In this document: positions 47,515-56,756 of the stretch, in pieces | Layout of the letters: each line of letters starts with the position of its first letter | Position numbering within the stretch: the stretch's first letter is position 1 | DNA from: Malaciobacter molluscorum LMG 25693 | GTDB taxonomy: Bacteria > Campylobacterota > Campylobacteria > Campylobacterales > Arcobacteraceae | Direction: 5' to 3' | DNA length: 64,000 nt | Assembly (NCBI RefSeq): GCF_003544935.1 | Contig: NZ_CP032098.1 | Span: 1 to 64,000 of the forward strand | The notes under the pieces: generated by a model | Database searches by the model: none | Told to the model about the DNA's origin: nothing | The model's input: the letters and a program-made list of their open reading frames with translations, nothing else | Translations under genes and position numbers: made by a program

Positions 47515-48486
47515 ATGAATTATAAAGAGCTTGCAAAAGAGGTTTTATTAACTGAAGCAAATGAGTTGGAAATTGCTGCACAAAAGTTAGATAATGATGA
47601 AATTGATTTTGAAAAGGTAGTTGATCTAATTGTAAACTGTAAAGGGAAACTAATAGTAACTGGTGTGGGAAAATCAGGTTTAGTTGGAACAAAAATAGCA
47701 GCAACTTTAGCAAGCACAGGTACAAGTTCTTTTTTTCTTCATCCTACTGAAGCAATGCATGGCGATTTAGGGATGATTGGAAAAGAGGACATTGTTTTAG
47801 GAATTTCTTATAGTGGTGAAAGTGAAGAACTTATCCAAATTCTTCCTCACCTTAAAAGATTTGATATTCCTTTGATTGCGATGGCAAGACATAAAGAATC
47901 AACACTTGGAAAATATGCTGATTTTTTTATAAATATAAATGTTACAAAAGAAGCATGCCCTTTAGATACTGCACCAACTTCTTCTACTACATTGACAATG
48001 GCAATGGGAGATGTCTTGGCTGTATGTCTTATGAAAAAAAGAGAATTTAAAAAAGAGGATTTTGCTTCCTTTCATCCTGGTGGAAGCTTAGGTAAACAAC
48101 TTTTTGTAAAAGTTGATGATTTATTAAGAAAAGAGAATCTTCCTGTAGTTTCACGTGAAACAAAACTTAAAGATGCAATTGTAACAATGAGTGAAGGTAG
48201 AATTGGGAGTGTTATTGTAGTTGATGAAAATCAAAAAGTTATAGCCCTTTTAAGTGATGGAGATTTAAGAAGAGCACTAATGAGTGATGACTTTTCTTTA
48301 GATTGCTCTATTGAAAAAGTTGCAACAAAAAATCCAAAGTTAATAAATGACAAAAATTTATTGGCTAGTGATGCATTACATATAATAGAAGATTATAAAA
48401 TACAACTTCTTATTGTAGTTGATAGTAGTGAAAACTTAGTTGGAGTTTTACACATACATGACTTAATTGAAGCTGGTATAAAATAA
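47515..48486 (+). CDS. kdsD: Arabinose-5-phosphate isomerase (KpsF/GutQ family)
   Basis: 323 residues. SIS domain (about 35-180) with VTGVGKSGLVGTKIAATLAST and HPTEAMHGDLGMI, then two CBS domains (about 205-320). Makes arabinose-5-phosphate for Kdo in lipopolysaccharide. AAGGAAAG precedes the ATG. A parS-like sequence lies within the linker region, encoding Val-Ser-Arg-Glu-Thr. Confidence 0.94.
   Translation: MNYKELAKEVLLTEANELEIAAQKLDNDEIDFEKVVDLIVNCKGKLIVTGVGKSGLVGTKIAATLASTGTSSFFLHPTEAMHGDLGMIGKEDIVLGISYSGESEELIQILPHLKRFDIPLIAMARHKESTLGKYADFFININVTKEACPLDTAPTSSTTLTMAMGDVLAVCLMKKREFKKEDFASFHPGGSLGKQLFVKVDDLLRKENLPVVSRETKLKDAIVTMSEGRIGSVIVVDENQKVIALLSDGDLRRALMSDDFSLDCSIEKVATKNPKLINDKNLLASDALHIIEDYKIQLLIVVDSSENLVGVLHIHDLIEAGIK
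48147..48162. other. parS-like site 3 inside kdsD
   Basis: AGTTTCACGTGAAACA, the same 16 bases as site 2, with a perfect 14-base core, within the coding sequence of kdsD about 5.5 kb from the intergenic pair. Confidence 0.85.
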
Positions 48487-48494
48487 GGAAAATC

Positions 48495-49301
48495 ATGCCA
48501 ACTGAAAATAAAAAAAATGAAACAGTAGAGTTAATAAGACTTAATAAATTTCTTTCTCATAATAGCAAATATTCAAGAAGAGAAGCAGATAAACTTATTG
48601 AAGATGGAAGAGTTAGTGTAAACTCTAAAGTTGTAAAAAATCTAGCAACTAAAGTTACAGAAAATGATCTAGTAAAAATAGATAAACAAGTTATTAAAAT
48701 AGATAAAGAAAGAATGTACACTGTAATTGTATATAATAAACCAAAAGGTGAATTAGTTACAAAAAATGATCCTCAAGGTAGAAGGACTATTTATCATACT
48801 TTGGGAAGCAAATATAAACATTACTTGCCAATAGGAAGACTTGATTATGCAAGTGAAGGTGTAATTTTATTATCTGATAGTGTAGATGTTGTAAATGCAT
48901 TAATGCACTCTAATTTAGAAAGAGTTTATAAATTAAAAGTTGATGGTGAAATAAATTACAAAGTCGAGGAAGCCATGAAAAATGGTTTAGATTTAGATGA
49001 TGCAACATTAGGCGCACATGAAGATACAAAGATTCAATCAATGAGTTTTTCTCCTTTTGTTGCTTACCAAATATTAACTAATAATCATAACTTCTCAAAG
49101 ATAAAAGTTGTAATTAGTGAAGGTAAAAATAGAGAACTAAGAAGATTCTTTTCTCACTTTGGTTTAAATGTTATGGATTTAAAAAGATTAGATTTTGGTG
49201 GAGTTTCTTTAAACAATTTGCCAACAGGTAAAAGTAGATTCCTTTCAAAAGAAGAGTATAGAAATTTAAGAGAGTATTTAAAAACATTAGATAATGATTG
49301 A
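48495..49301 (+). CDS. Pseudouridine synthase, RsuA/RluB family
   Basis: 268 residues. N-terminal S4 RNA-binding domain (about 13-60, RLNKFLSHNSKYSRREADKL) and a catalytic domain with the aspartate motif IGRLDYASEGVILL (about 113) and KNRELRRFF. Acts on the large or small subunit rRNA; the RluB branch (23S U2605) is likely. Overlaps rarA by eight bases. Confidence 0.93.
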   Translation: MPTENKKNETVELIRLNKFLSHNSKYSRREADKLIEDGRVSVNSKVVKNLATKVTENDLVKIDKQVIKIDKERMYTVIVYNKPKGELVTKNDPQGRRTIYHTLGSKYKHYLPIGRLDYASEGVILLSDSVDVVNALMHSNLERVYKLKVDGEINYKVEEAMKNGLDLDDATLGAHEDTKIQSMSFSPFVAYQILTNNHNFSKIKVVISEGKNRELRRFFSHFGLNVMDLKRLDFGGVSLNNLPTGKSRFLSKEEYRNLREYLKTLDND

Positions 49302-50478
49302 TTTAGCAAACCAATTAAGACCAACAAGTTTAGATAACTTTGTTGGTCAAAGCCATATAATTGGAAAAGATAAAGCTTTATATAAACTATTAATGAAAAA
49401 AGAGATTCCACATCTTTTTTTTTATGGAAAGCCAGGAACTGGAAAAACTACACTTGCAAAAATTATTGCAAAGCATATAAATAGTGATTATTATTATTTT
49501 AATGCAACTTCTATTAAGGTTGAAGAATTAAGGAAAGTATTTGACAAATACAAGAATTCATTAATAAAACCTATAGTATTCATAGATGAAGTACACAGAC
49601 TCTCAAAAAATCAACAAGAAGTTCTTCTTCCTATTATGGAAAATTATGCTGCTATTATTATAGGTGCAAGTACTGAAAATCCATTTTTTACTTTAACTTC
49701 TGCTATTCGTTCACGATCATTTTTATATGAATTTTTACCATTAACAAATGAAGAGTTAGATGGAATTATAAATGAAGCGATAGAAAATAGTGAAATAGAG
49801 TTAAATAAAGAAGCAAGAGAGTATTTAATAGCTTCAAGTAGTGGTGATGCAAGGGCAATGCTGAATTTGCTAAATTTTGCTTCTAAAGTAGAAAATAATA
49901 TATCTGTAGATTTATTGAAACAATTAAGAAGCAATATTATAGGAGATGGTATAAGTTCAAGTGATTCTCACTATGATTTAGCAAGTGCGATGATTAAATC
50001 ATTAAGAGGTTCAGATGTTGATGCTGCTTTATACTATTTAGGAAGATTAATAAATGGTGGAGAAAGCGTTGATTTTATAACTAGAAGAATGGTAATTTTT
50101 GCAAGTGAAGATATAGGAAATGCAAATCCAAATGCTTTAAATCTAGCAGTAAGTACAATGCATGCCTGCAATAAAATTGGCTATCCAGAGGCTAGAATAA
50201 TATTAGGTCAATGTGCAATATATTTAGCATCAAGTCCAAAATCTAATAGTTCATATATGGCAATTAATAAAGCAGTAGCTGATATAAAAAATGGTAGAAT
50301 CTTACAAATACCAAAACATATTGATTCTTTACATAATGGATATAAATATCCACATGATTATGGGGGTTGGGTAGAACAAGAGTATTTACCTGAATCTTTA
50401 GTTTATTATGAAAATTATGGTGTTGGTTTTGAAAAAACACTAAATGAGTGGTTACGAAAAATTAAGAGGAAAGATTAA
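49294..50478 (+). CDS. rarA: Replication-associated recombination protein RarA (MgsA)
   Basis: AAA+ ATPase acting at stalled forks. 394 residues. RPTSLDNFVGQSHIIG at the N-terminus, Walker A FYGKPGTGKTT (about 45), Walker B VFIDEVHRL, and the C-terminal RarA block SLHNGYKYPHDYGGWVEQ. Its TAA overlaps the hemJ ATG (TAATG). Confidence 0.96.
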   Translation: MIDLANQLRPTSLDNFVGQSHIIGKDKALYKLLMKKEIPHLFFYGKPGTGKTTLAKIIAKHINSDYYYFNATSIKVEELRKVFDKYKNSLIKPIVFIDEVHRLSKNQQEVLLPIMENYAAIIIGASTENPFFTLTSAIRSRSFLYEFLPLTNEELDGIINEAIENSEIELNKEAREYLIASSSGDARAMLNLLNFASKVENNISVDLLKQLRSNIIGDGISSSDSHYDLASAMIKSLRGSDVDAALYYLGRLINGGESVDFITRRMVIFASEDIGNANPNALNLAVSTMHACNKIGYPEARIILGQCAIYLASSPKSNSSYMAINKAVADIKNGRILQIPKHIDSLHNGYKYPHDYGGWVEQEYLPESLVYYENYGVGFEKTLNEWLRKIKRKD

Positions 50479-51011
50479 TGGATTTACTTCTAAGTTACTA
50501 TTTATGGATTGTAATTTTCCATATTATGGCAGTTCTATCGTGGATGGCAATGCTTTTTTATCAGCCAAGACTATATGTTTATCATACAGAACACAAAAAT
50601 AAACCAGATTTTGTTGAAGTTGTAAAAATACAAGAGTATAAAATGTATAAATATATAGGATTACCAGCAATGTGGGCTACAATTATAAGTGGAATACTTA
50701 TGATTATTTTAAGACCTGATCTACTTAATCTCAATGACCCATGGCTATATGCAAAACTTTTTTTTGCAGGCATTTTAGTAGTCTATTCTTTTTCTTTAGA
50801 ACACTTTAGAAAAAGATTAGAAATGGGAATCTATCCTAAAAGTGGGAATATATTTAGAGCATATAATGAAGTTCCAACAGTATTATCTCTTTTAATTGTA
50901 GGATATGTTATTACAAAAACATTTTCTTTAGCTTTTACTTTAATTACTCTTTTAATAGGAGCATTTATTATATATAAAGTATTAAAACAAACACCAAAAG
51001 ATGCTTCATGA
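50478..51011 (+). CDS. hemJ: Protoporphyrinogen oxidase HemJ
   Basis: Heme-synthesis step from protoporphyrinogen IX to protoporphyrin IX. 177 residues, four or five membrane helices. The conserved histidine is in WIVIFHIMAVLSWMAMLFYQPRL, shared with HemJ; FNEVPT-type RAYNEVPTVLSL also matches. Overlaps both neighbours (one base with rarA, four with the PhoH gene). Confidence 0.93.
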   Translation: MDLLLSYYLWIVIFHIMAVLSWMAMLFYQPRLYVYHTEHKNKPDFVEVVKIQEYKMYKYIGLPAMWATIISGILMIILRPDLLNLNDPWLYAKLFFAGILVVYSFSLEHFRKRLEMGIYPKSGNIFRAYNEVPTVLSLLIVGYVITKTFSLAFTLITLLIGAFIIYKVLKQTPKDAS

Positions 51012-52420
51012 ATTTTGAAAAAGTTTATATATTAGATACAAATATTTTACTTGGTGACGCCCAAAATATATTTAAATTAAGTGATGATAATAAAAATTTA
51101 ATTGTTTTACCAGAAACAGTATTAGATGAAATAGATACTAAAAAAAGTGGTTTTGATGAGATTAATTTTCAAGCAAGAGAGTTTGCAAGGATTTTAGAAA
51201 ACTCACAAATAATTAAAAGTGATAAAGTTGAAGATTATAAAGTAGTTAGAGTAAAAATAGAAGATATAACTACAGTAACTATAGATATAATTTCAAAAGA
51301 TGAATATAATATTAATTCAAAAAATAGTGCAATAAATATAATAAACGATAGAAAAATTTTAGAAATAGCAAAATTTACACAAAAATATTATAAAAACATA
51401 GAGTGTAGCTTTTTATCATTAGATATTATGGCAAGAACAAGAGCAATTTCCCTTGATATCAATACAAATGCCCTACTTGGTTCAAATGAAGATGATTTTA
51501 ATTATGAGTTTATAAAAACAATACAAATACAATTTGAAGATCTTGGAATAATTGATAATTCTAATATTTTAGAATATGATAAAGATCATAAGCCATATAA
51601 CTTTGCATATTGTTTTAAAGTAAAAGGTTCAGATCAAGTATTACTTGCATGTATAAAGAATAATAAGATTTCTATACTTGATGAAACGGAAATTAGAAAT
51701 CAAACTATTACTCCATTAAATAAAGAACAATTATTTTTTTCAAATGCTATTTTAAGTCATTATTTTAATGTTTTAATAATCGAGGCAAAAGCTGGAAGTG
51801 GTAAGACTTTATTGGCTTTAAGTGGAGCTTTAAAATTAGTAAGACAAAAACATTTTCAAAGAATAATTTATATTAGAAACTCTATTGAGTCTTTAGATAA
51901 AGGTGAAGATATAGGCTATTTACCTGGTCTTGAGGAAAAATTTAGAATATATAATCATCCTTTAATGGATAGTTTAGATTATATTATAAGAAGTGAACAT
52001 AAAAGAAGAGCTTTCAAAAAGAATAATCAAGTTGAAGAATTAGATGATTCAGAAGTAAGCACAAGAATAGAACAATTAATTCAAAACTACTCAATTGAGA
52101 CAATGTGGGTAGGAGAGATGAGAGGTAGAACTTTATCAAATGCTTTTGTAATAATTGATGAAGCCCAAAATATGTCAAATAAAACAATGCAAATGGTACT
52201 TTCAAGAATAGATAACAGTTGTAAAGTAGTAATCTTAGGAAGTAATAAACAAATTGATAATTTTTATGTAAATAAACATACAAATGCATTAACAACACTT
52301 TTAAAATCTACACAAAATAAAAGTGATTTAGTAAAACCATTTGCAATTAAACTTGAAAAAGTTTTAAGAGGTCCAATTACAGAATGGGCTGAACAAATCT
52401 TTAGCACTGACAATAAATAA
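51008..52420 (+). CDS. PIN-PhoH family ATPase
   Basis: 470 residues. A PIN-type nuclease domain at the N-terminus (about 5-150, YILDTNILLGD and LPETVLDEID supplying acidic residues) joined to a PhoH ATPase with Walker A AKAGSGKTLLAL (about 262) and Walker B FVIIDEAQNM. PIN-PhoH proteins are toxin-like RNases/helicases in some bacteria. Here it is an operon member, not an obvious toxin. The start overlaps hemJ by four bases. Confidence 0.93.
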   Translation: MNFEKVYILDTNILLGDAQNIFKLSDDNKNLIVLPETVLDEIDTKKSGFDEINFQAREFARILENSQIIKSDKVEDYKVVRVKIEDITTVTIDIISKDEYNINSKNSAINIINDRKILEIAKFTQKYYKNIECSFLSLDIMARTRAISLDINTNALLGSNEDDFNYEFIKTIQIQFEDLGIIDNSNILEYDKDHKPYNFAYCFKVKGSDQVLLACIKNNKISILDETEIRNQTITPLNKEQLFFSNAILSHYFNVLIIEAKAGSGKTLLALSGALKLVRQKHFQRIIYIRNSIESLDKGEDIGYLPGLEEKFRIYNHPLMDSLDYIIRSEHKRRAFKKNNQVEELDDSEVSTRIEQLIQNYSIETMWVGEMRGRTLSNAFVIIDEAQNMSNKTMQMVLSRIDNSCKVVILGSNKQIDNFYVNKHTNALTTLLKSTQNKSDLVKPFAIKLEKVLRGPITEWAEQIFSTDNK

Positions 52421-52487
52421 ATCATTTTAAACAAATTTTAGCAATATTTAGATACCTTTACATAATATAATATGTAAAGGTGTACAA

Positions 52488-53414
52488 ATGAAACTAGTAT
52501 TTTTAGATAGATCAACTTTAGGGTTTGATATTAATTTAGAGCAATTTAATCAATTTGGTGAAGTGGTACTATATGATAGTACAAAACCAACTGAAACGCT
52601 AACTAGAGTAAAAGATGCTGATATAGTAATAACAAATAAGGTTATTATTGATAAAGATATTATGGATAATTCTGATATAAAATTAGTATGCATTGCAGCT
52701 ACAGGAATGAACAATGTTGACCTAGAATATGCAAAAGAAAAAGGTATCGTTGTTAAAAATGTAGCAGGATACTCAACTAATAGTGTAACTCAATTAACAT
52801 TTGCATATGTATTCCATTTTATTCAAAAACTTAGTTACTATACATCATATGTAAATAATGGTCATTGGCAAAAATCAGAGATCTTCACACATATTGACAA
52901 ACCATTTTTTGAATTAAAAGACAAAAACTGGGGAATTATTGGATTAGGAAATATTGGAGAAAATGTTGCAAGAATTGCACAGTCATTTGGATGTAATGTT
53001 AGTTATTATTCAACTAGTGGTAATAATACAAATACAAGTTATGAACAAAAGAATTTAGAAACTTTATTGAAAGAATCTGATATAATTTCAATACATTGTC
53101 CATTAAATGAAACAACTACTAATTTGTTAAATAAAACAAATTTACCTTTGATTAAAGATGGTGCAATTTTAATGAATTTAGGTCGAGGTGGAATTATAAA
53201 TGAATTAGATTTAGCTACTATTATTGATACTAAAGAACTATATTGTGGTATTGATGTTGTATCTAAAGAACCAATAGAACAAACTTCTCCTCTACTTAAA
53301 GTACAAAATAAAGATAGACTAGCTTTAACTCCACATATTGGTTGGGCATCAGTTGAATCTAGAAATGAGTTAATTAAACTTATTGTTATGAATATACATG
53401 AATTTGTAAATTAA
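52488..53414 (+). CDS. D-2-hydroxyacid dehydrogenase (glycerate dehydrogenase-like)
   Basis: 308 residues. Rossmann NAD-binding motif IIGLGNIGENVARIAQSFG (about 146), with the arginine of LGRGGIINE and catalytic His in LTPHIGWASVES. Reduces a 2-oxoacid such as hydroxypyruvate; hprA-like identity is likely. AAAGG precedes the ATG. Confidence 0.92.
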   Translation: MKLVFLDRSTLGFDINLEQFNQFGEVVLYDSTKPTETLTRVKDADIVITNKVIIDKDIMDNSDIKLVCIAATGMNNVDLEYAKEKGIVVKNVAGYSTNSVTQLTFAYVFHFIQKLSYYTSYVNNGHWQKSEIFTHIDKPFFELKDKNWGIIGLGNIGENVARIAQSFGCNVSYYSTSGNNTNTSYEQKNLETLLKESDIISIHCPLNETTTNLLNKTNLPLIKDGAILMNLGRGGIINELDLATIIDTKELYCGIDVVSKEPIEQTSPLLKVQNKDRLALTPHIGWASVESRNELIKLIVMNIHEFVN

Positions 53415-53443
53415 TACATATTGTAATTTGTATTGGAGTAAAA

Positions 53444-53902
53444 ATGAACTATTTGCAATATACATCAAAAGAGATGTACTCTTCTACGGAACTTATTCGT
53501 AAAAGTAAATATATTTTTGAGAAATTAAATAAAAAAGAGATTGAAAAAGCTGTGATTTTAAGAGATGGAAAACCAAGTTTCATGTTACTTGATTTTGAAA
53601 GTTATGAAAAAATCATGGAAGAATATATGAACTTAAAGAATTCAAATCTCAATGTTCAAAATGAAAATCAATCTAAAAATAAAATTCAAAAAGTAAATGA
53701 AGAAAAAATAGAAATTCAACCCCAAACACAAGAAAGTTTGGATGAACAAGAACTAAAAAAAGCTTTAGATGAGATTGATAATATTTCATTTGATGATATA
53801 ATTTCTAAAGATAAAGATAAAGATGAAGATCTTGAAGAAGTCTATATAGAAGAAAGACCTATTGATAAAAATGAAAAGTCATTAAAAGAGTTTTGGGAAT
53901 AA
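53444..53902 (+). CDS. Phd/YefM antitoxin-like protein with acidic tail
   Basis: 152 residues. The first about 65 (YTSKEMYSSTELIRKSKYIF, then AVILRDGKPSFMLLDFESYEKI) resemble the Phd/YefM DNA-binding antitoxin fold. The rest is a charged, mostly acidic tail (DIISKDKDKDEDLEEV) ending KSLKEFWE. No toxin gene is adjacent. Could be a repurposed regulator. TTGGAGTA precedes the ATG. Confidence 0.7.
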   Translation: MNYLQYTSKEMYSSTELIRKSKYIFEKLNKKEIEKAVILRDGKPSFMLLDFESYEKIMEEYMNLKNSNLNVQNENQSKNKIQKVNEEKIEIQPQTQESLDEQELKKALDEIDNISFDDIISKDKDKDEDLEEVYIEERPIDKNEKSLKEFWE

Positions 53903-53932
53903 TTACTGTTTGATATAATTGTAATAGGTTCT

Positions 53933-53958
53933 ATTGCAGCTGTTATAACAGCTGCAAT
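53933..53958. terminator. 26-base perfect palindrome between convergent genes
   Basis: Thirteen-base arms with no spacer (left arm ATTGCAGCTGTTA). Plus-strand T run follows at about 53971. Lies between the antitoxin-like gene and bluB. Terminator is the simplest reading, though the palindrome also sits in an open frame. Confidence 0.5.
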
Positions 53959-53978
53959 CTATGTATTTAATTGTTTTT

Positions 53979-54602
53979 TTATTTTAAAATACAATTTTTT
54001 AAATTTTTTTCTTTCTCCCAACCAAGTTTTTTTAATTCAGGTTCATCTAAAAAGTTGTTTGTGTAACCAATACATAAATAACCAATTAGTTTATACTCTT
54101 TAGATACTTTTAAAGCTTTTCTAATTTTTTTTGGTTTAATAATAGATACCCACCCTATTCCTATATTCAAAGCTCTTGCAGTTAGCCACATATTATGTAT
54201 CGCACAAACTACAGAGTATTCTCCACTTCTCTTCATATAGGTTTGTCCTAATACTTCTTTGTTATTTTTTTTATAAAAAACAGCAATATTTATAGGTGAT
54301 TCTTTAATACCTTCAAGTTTTAGTTTTTTGTAAAGAGGTCTATCTTTAAATTTTTTAAAACTTTTTAAATAGTTCTTTTTAAAGTTTTTATATATTTCAT
54401 TTTTTTGTTTATTTTTTTTAACTATTTTAAAATGCCAAGGTTGAGAATATCCTACTGAAGGTGCTTTAAGAGCAGCCTTTAGAATTATTTTTAACTTTTT
54501 TTTAGATACTTTTTTATCAATAAAGTTATTACCTCTTATATCTCTTCTTGAGGTAATAATTTTATTTAAAGTCTTTAACTCTTTTTTTTTGAACTTTAAC
54601 AT
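53979..54602 (-). CDS. bluB: 5,6-dimethylbenzimidazole synthase (BluB family)
   Basis: 207 residues, nitroreductase fold. BluB-type features: SRRDIRGNNF at the start, APSVGYSQPWHF (about 49), YSVVCAIHNMWLTARALNIGIGWVSI and the late PELKKLGW. BluB breaks down reduced FMN to the lower ligand of vitamin B12. No cobalamin genes are near. A general nitroreductase is the alternative. One base separates it from the upstream 100-residue gene. Confidence 0.82.
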   Translation of the reverse strand: MLKFKKKELKTLNKIITSRRDIRGNNFIDKKVSKKKLKIILKAALKAPSVGYSQPWHFKIVKKNKQKNEIYKNFKKNYLKSFKKFKDRPLYKKLKLEGIKESPINIAVFYKKNNKEVLGQTYMKRSGEYSVVCAIHNMWLTARALNIGIGWVSIIKPKKIRKALKVSKEYKLIGYLCIGYTNNFLDEPELKKLGWEKEKNLKNCILK

Positions 54603-54603
54603 A

Positions 54604-54906
54604 TTAAGGTTTTAATTTTGTTAGTTTATTTAGTAAAAAAGCTTCAATTATCTCATCAATACTTTTTTGTGTAGTTGTTTTTAAAATAGAATAATCTTTT
54701 TGTTTAAATTCTTTAATATAATCATTTTTATCTATAATTATTATATGATCAATCCAACAGTTTGTCTCTTCTTTATTTTTAAGAAATTCACAATTAATAA
54801 TTTGTCCTTCATCAAGTTCAATATAAGCCCAATATTGTGACTCTTCAATTGAAGATATAACCGCTTCATATCTACTATTCATATCTACTGGAATAAGTAT
54901 ATTCAT
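54604..54906 (-). CDS. Small protein, NifX/NifB-like fold suspected
   Basis: 100 residues. MNILIPVDMNSRYEAVISS and WAYIELDEGQI at the start, and KSIDEIIEAFLLNKLTKL at the end, follow the layout of dinitrogenase iron-molybdenum cofactor-type proteins (strand, E/D-rich loop, final helix). Similarity is weak, no nif genes are present, so function is unknown. It precedes bluB by one base on the same strand. Confidence 0.5.
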   Translation of the reverse strand: MNILIPVDMNSRYEAVISSIEESQYWAYIELDEGQIINCEFLKNKEETNCWIDHIIIIDKNDYIKEFKQKDYSILKTTTQKSIDEIIEAFLLNKLTKLKP

Positions 54907-54977
54907 GTTTTCCTCGCTTTTTCGTTAGCTTTTGGAATAATATCTAATATTGAGTTAAAAATATATATTACATATTT

Positions 54978-56756
54978 TTATAAATACTGTTTTTTGTACC
55001 ATCTTGAAAAGACATATAAAGACCAAAGGTGTTGTTTGAATTTTCTTGTTTTGGCTAAATCGTATATATGTTTAATATATTGATTATTAAAAAGATTTGT
55101 TTGATTATTTACTTCTAAAATTGTATTTAATATTGAGTCTTTGTATTCATTATGAATCCACTCATTAAATGGTGAATTAAATCCTTTTTTCGTTCTATTT
55201 ATTATCTCTTTAGGAATGTATTTTAAAGCTATTTTTTTTAGTAAATATTTATTTGTATTTCCAACTTTTATTTGTGAATCTACACTAAACATATAATCAA
55301 CTAATCTATAATCTAAAAATGGTGTCCTAACTTCTAAAGAGTTTGCCATAGAAATTTTATCAACTTTATTTAATAAAGATTGTCCTAACCAAACTTTTAA
55401 ATCTATATAACTCATCCAATCAACTGGATCTTTTTTTGTAGTTTCTGTTTTAAAAGTGGGTACTTTTTTAAAAAGTCTTTTCTTTTGAATTGAAGTAAAA
55501 ACTTCACCAAAACCATTATATAAACTCTCTTTTTTTATAATTCGTCTTAAGTATTCACTCTCTTTTGTATTGTTTTGTAGTGCTGAAATAATAGAGTCTA
55601 GAAATTGTATTTGGTTCGATTGTAGAGTTTTTTCAAAATCATAATATTTTAAAAATTTAGCATAATTATCATATCCTAAAAATATTTCATCACTCCCTTC
55701 TCCACTAAGAACTGTTTTTATTCCTTGCTTTTTAATTTTATTTGTTAATAAATATAAAGGAAAGGCAGCACTATCTCCATGTGGCTCTTCTAATGCATCT
55801 AAAACTGTTTCAAAACAGTTTATAAACTCTTTTTGTCCTACAACTAAAGGATGATGATTTGAGTTAATATGTTTTGCTGTAATTAAAGCATAATCCAGTT
55901 CACTATAATTTTTATAATCTTCATAACCTACACTAAAAGTATTTATTCTTTTTCCAGATATTTTTGTATAAAGTGCAGATATTAATGAACTATCAATTCC
56001 ACCACTAAGTAATGAACCCACTTCTACATCAGAAGTTAATCTTTGTTCTACACTATTTATTAATAATTCTTCAATATCTTTTAAAGCAATATTTTCATTT
56101 TTGATTTTTTTATATGTATTTATTTTATAATATTTTTTTATAGAAAGATTTTTATTTTCAAGGATTAAAAAATTTGAAGCTTCAAGTTTTTTTATATCTT
56201 GATAAAAAGTATTTTCACCCAAACTTACAAAATATTGCATATATTGAGATAATGCAACTTTATTTAATTTTGGAGTAGTTTTTAATATTTCAAGAATAGA
56301 TTTAATTGATGATGAAAATATAAATTTATTATTTTTAAAATAGTAAAAAAAAGGTTTTTTCCCATATCTATCTCTTGCACAAAAGAAACTATCCTTTTTC
56401 ATATCATAAATACAAAAGCTAAACATTCCATTTAAATAGTGCAAAAAGTCTTTTCCATACTTTAAATAAAGTCTTATTAGAACTTCTGTATCTGATTTTG
56501 TTTTACAGTATAAATCATGTTGTTTTATCAATTCTTGGTAATTGTATATCTCACCATTAAATACTATTAATATTTCATCAAAAATCATAGGTTGATTAGC
56601 TTCATTATCTAGATCAATAATAGATAATCTTGTATGTGCAAAACTATTTTTATTTATAGTTTTTATTGCTTGAAAATCAGGCCCCCTATTCTCAATGTAT
56701 CTAATTGCATCTTTAAAATTCTTAACTTCAAAATTTGCACCTAAAATACCGCACAT
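54978..56756 (-). CDS. asnB: Asparagine synthase (glutamine-hydrolysing)
   Basis: 592 residues. N-terminal glutaminase with nucleophile Cys2 (MCGILG), RGPD and FNGEIYNY, and C-terminal ATP-dependent synthetase with LLSGGIDSSLISAL (about 250) and LSGEGSDEIFLGYD. Makes asparagine from aspartate; some AsnB relatives modify surface sugars or peptides. The AEC transporter gene ends directly before its ATG. Confidence 0.94.
   Translation of the reverse strand: MCGILGANFEVKNFKDAIRYIENRGPDFQAIKTINKNSFAHTRLSIIDLDNEANQPMIFDEILIVFNGEIYNYQELIKQHDLYCKTKSDTEVLIRLYLKYGKDFLHYLNGMFSFCIYDMKKDSFFCARDRYGKKPFFYYFKNNKFIFSSSIKSILEILKTTPKLNKVALSQYMQYFVSLGENTFYQDIKKLEASNFLILENKNLSIKKYYKINTYKKIKNENIALKDIEELLINSVEQRLTSDVEVGSLLSGGIDSSLISALYTKISGKRINTFSVGYEDYKNYSELDYALITAKHINSNHHPLVVGQKEFINCFETVLDALEEPHGDSAAFPLYLLTNKIKKQGIKTVLSGEGSDEIFLGYDNYAKFLKYYDFEKTLQSNQIQFLDSIISALQNNTKESEYLRRIIKKESLYNGFGEVFTSIQKKRLFKKVPTFKTETTKKDPVDWMSYIDLKVWLGQSLLNKVDKISMANSLEVRTPFLDYRLVDYMFSVDSQIKVGNTNKYLLKKIALKYIPKEIINRTKKGFNSPFNEWIHNEYKDSILNTILEVNNQTNLFNNQYIKHIYDLAKTRKFKQHLWSLYVFSRWYKKQYL

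Noticed and set aside
51008-52420. PIN-PhoH gene as a toxin-antitoxin module
   Set aside because: There is no small antitoxin gene before it; it overlaps hemJ in a housekeeping run.
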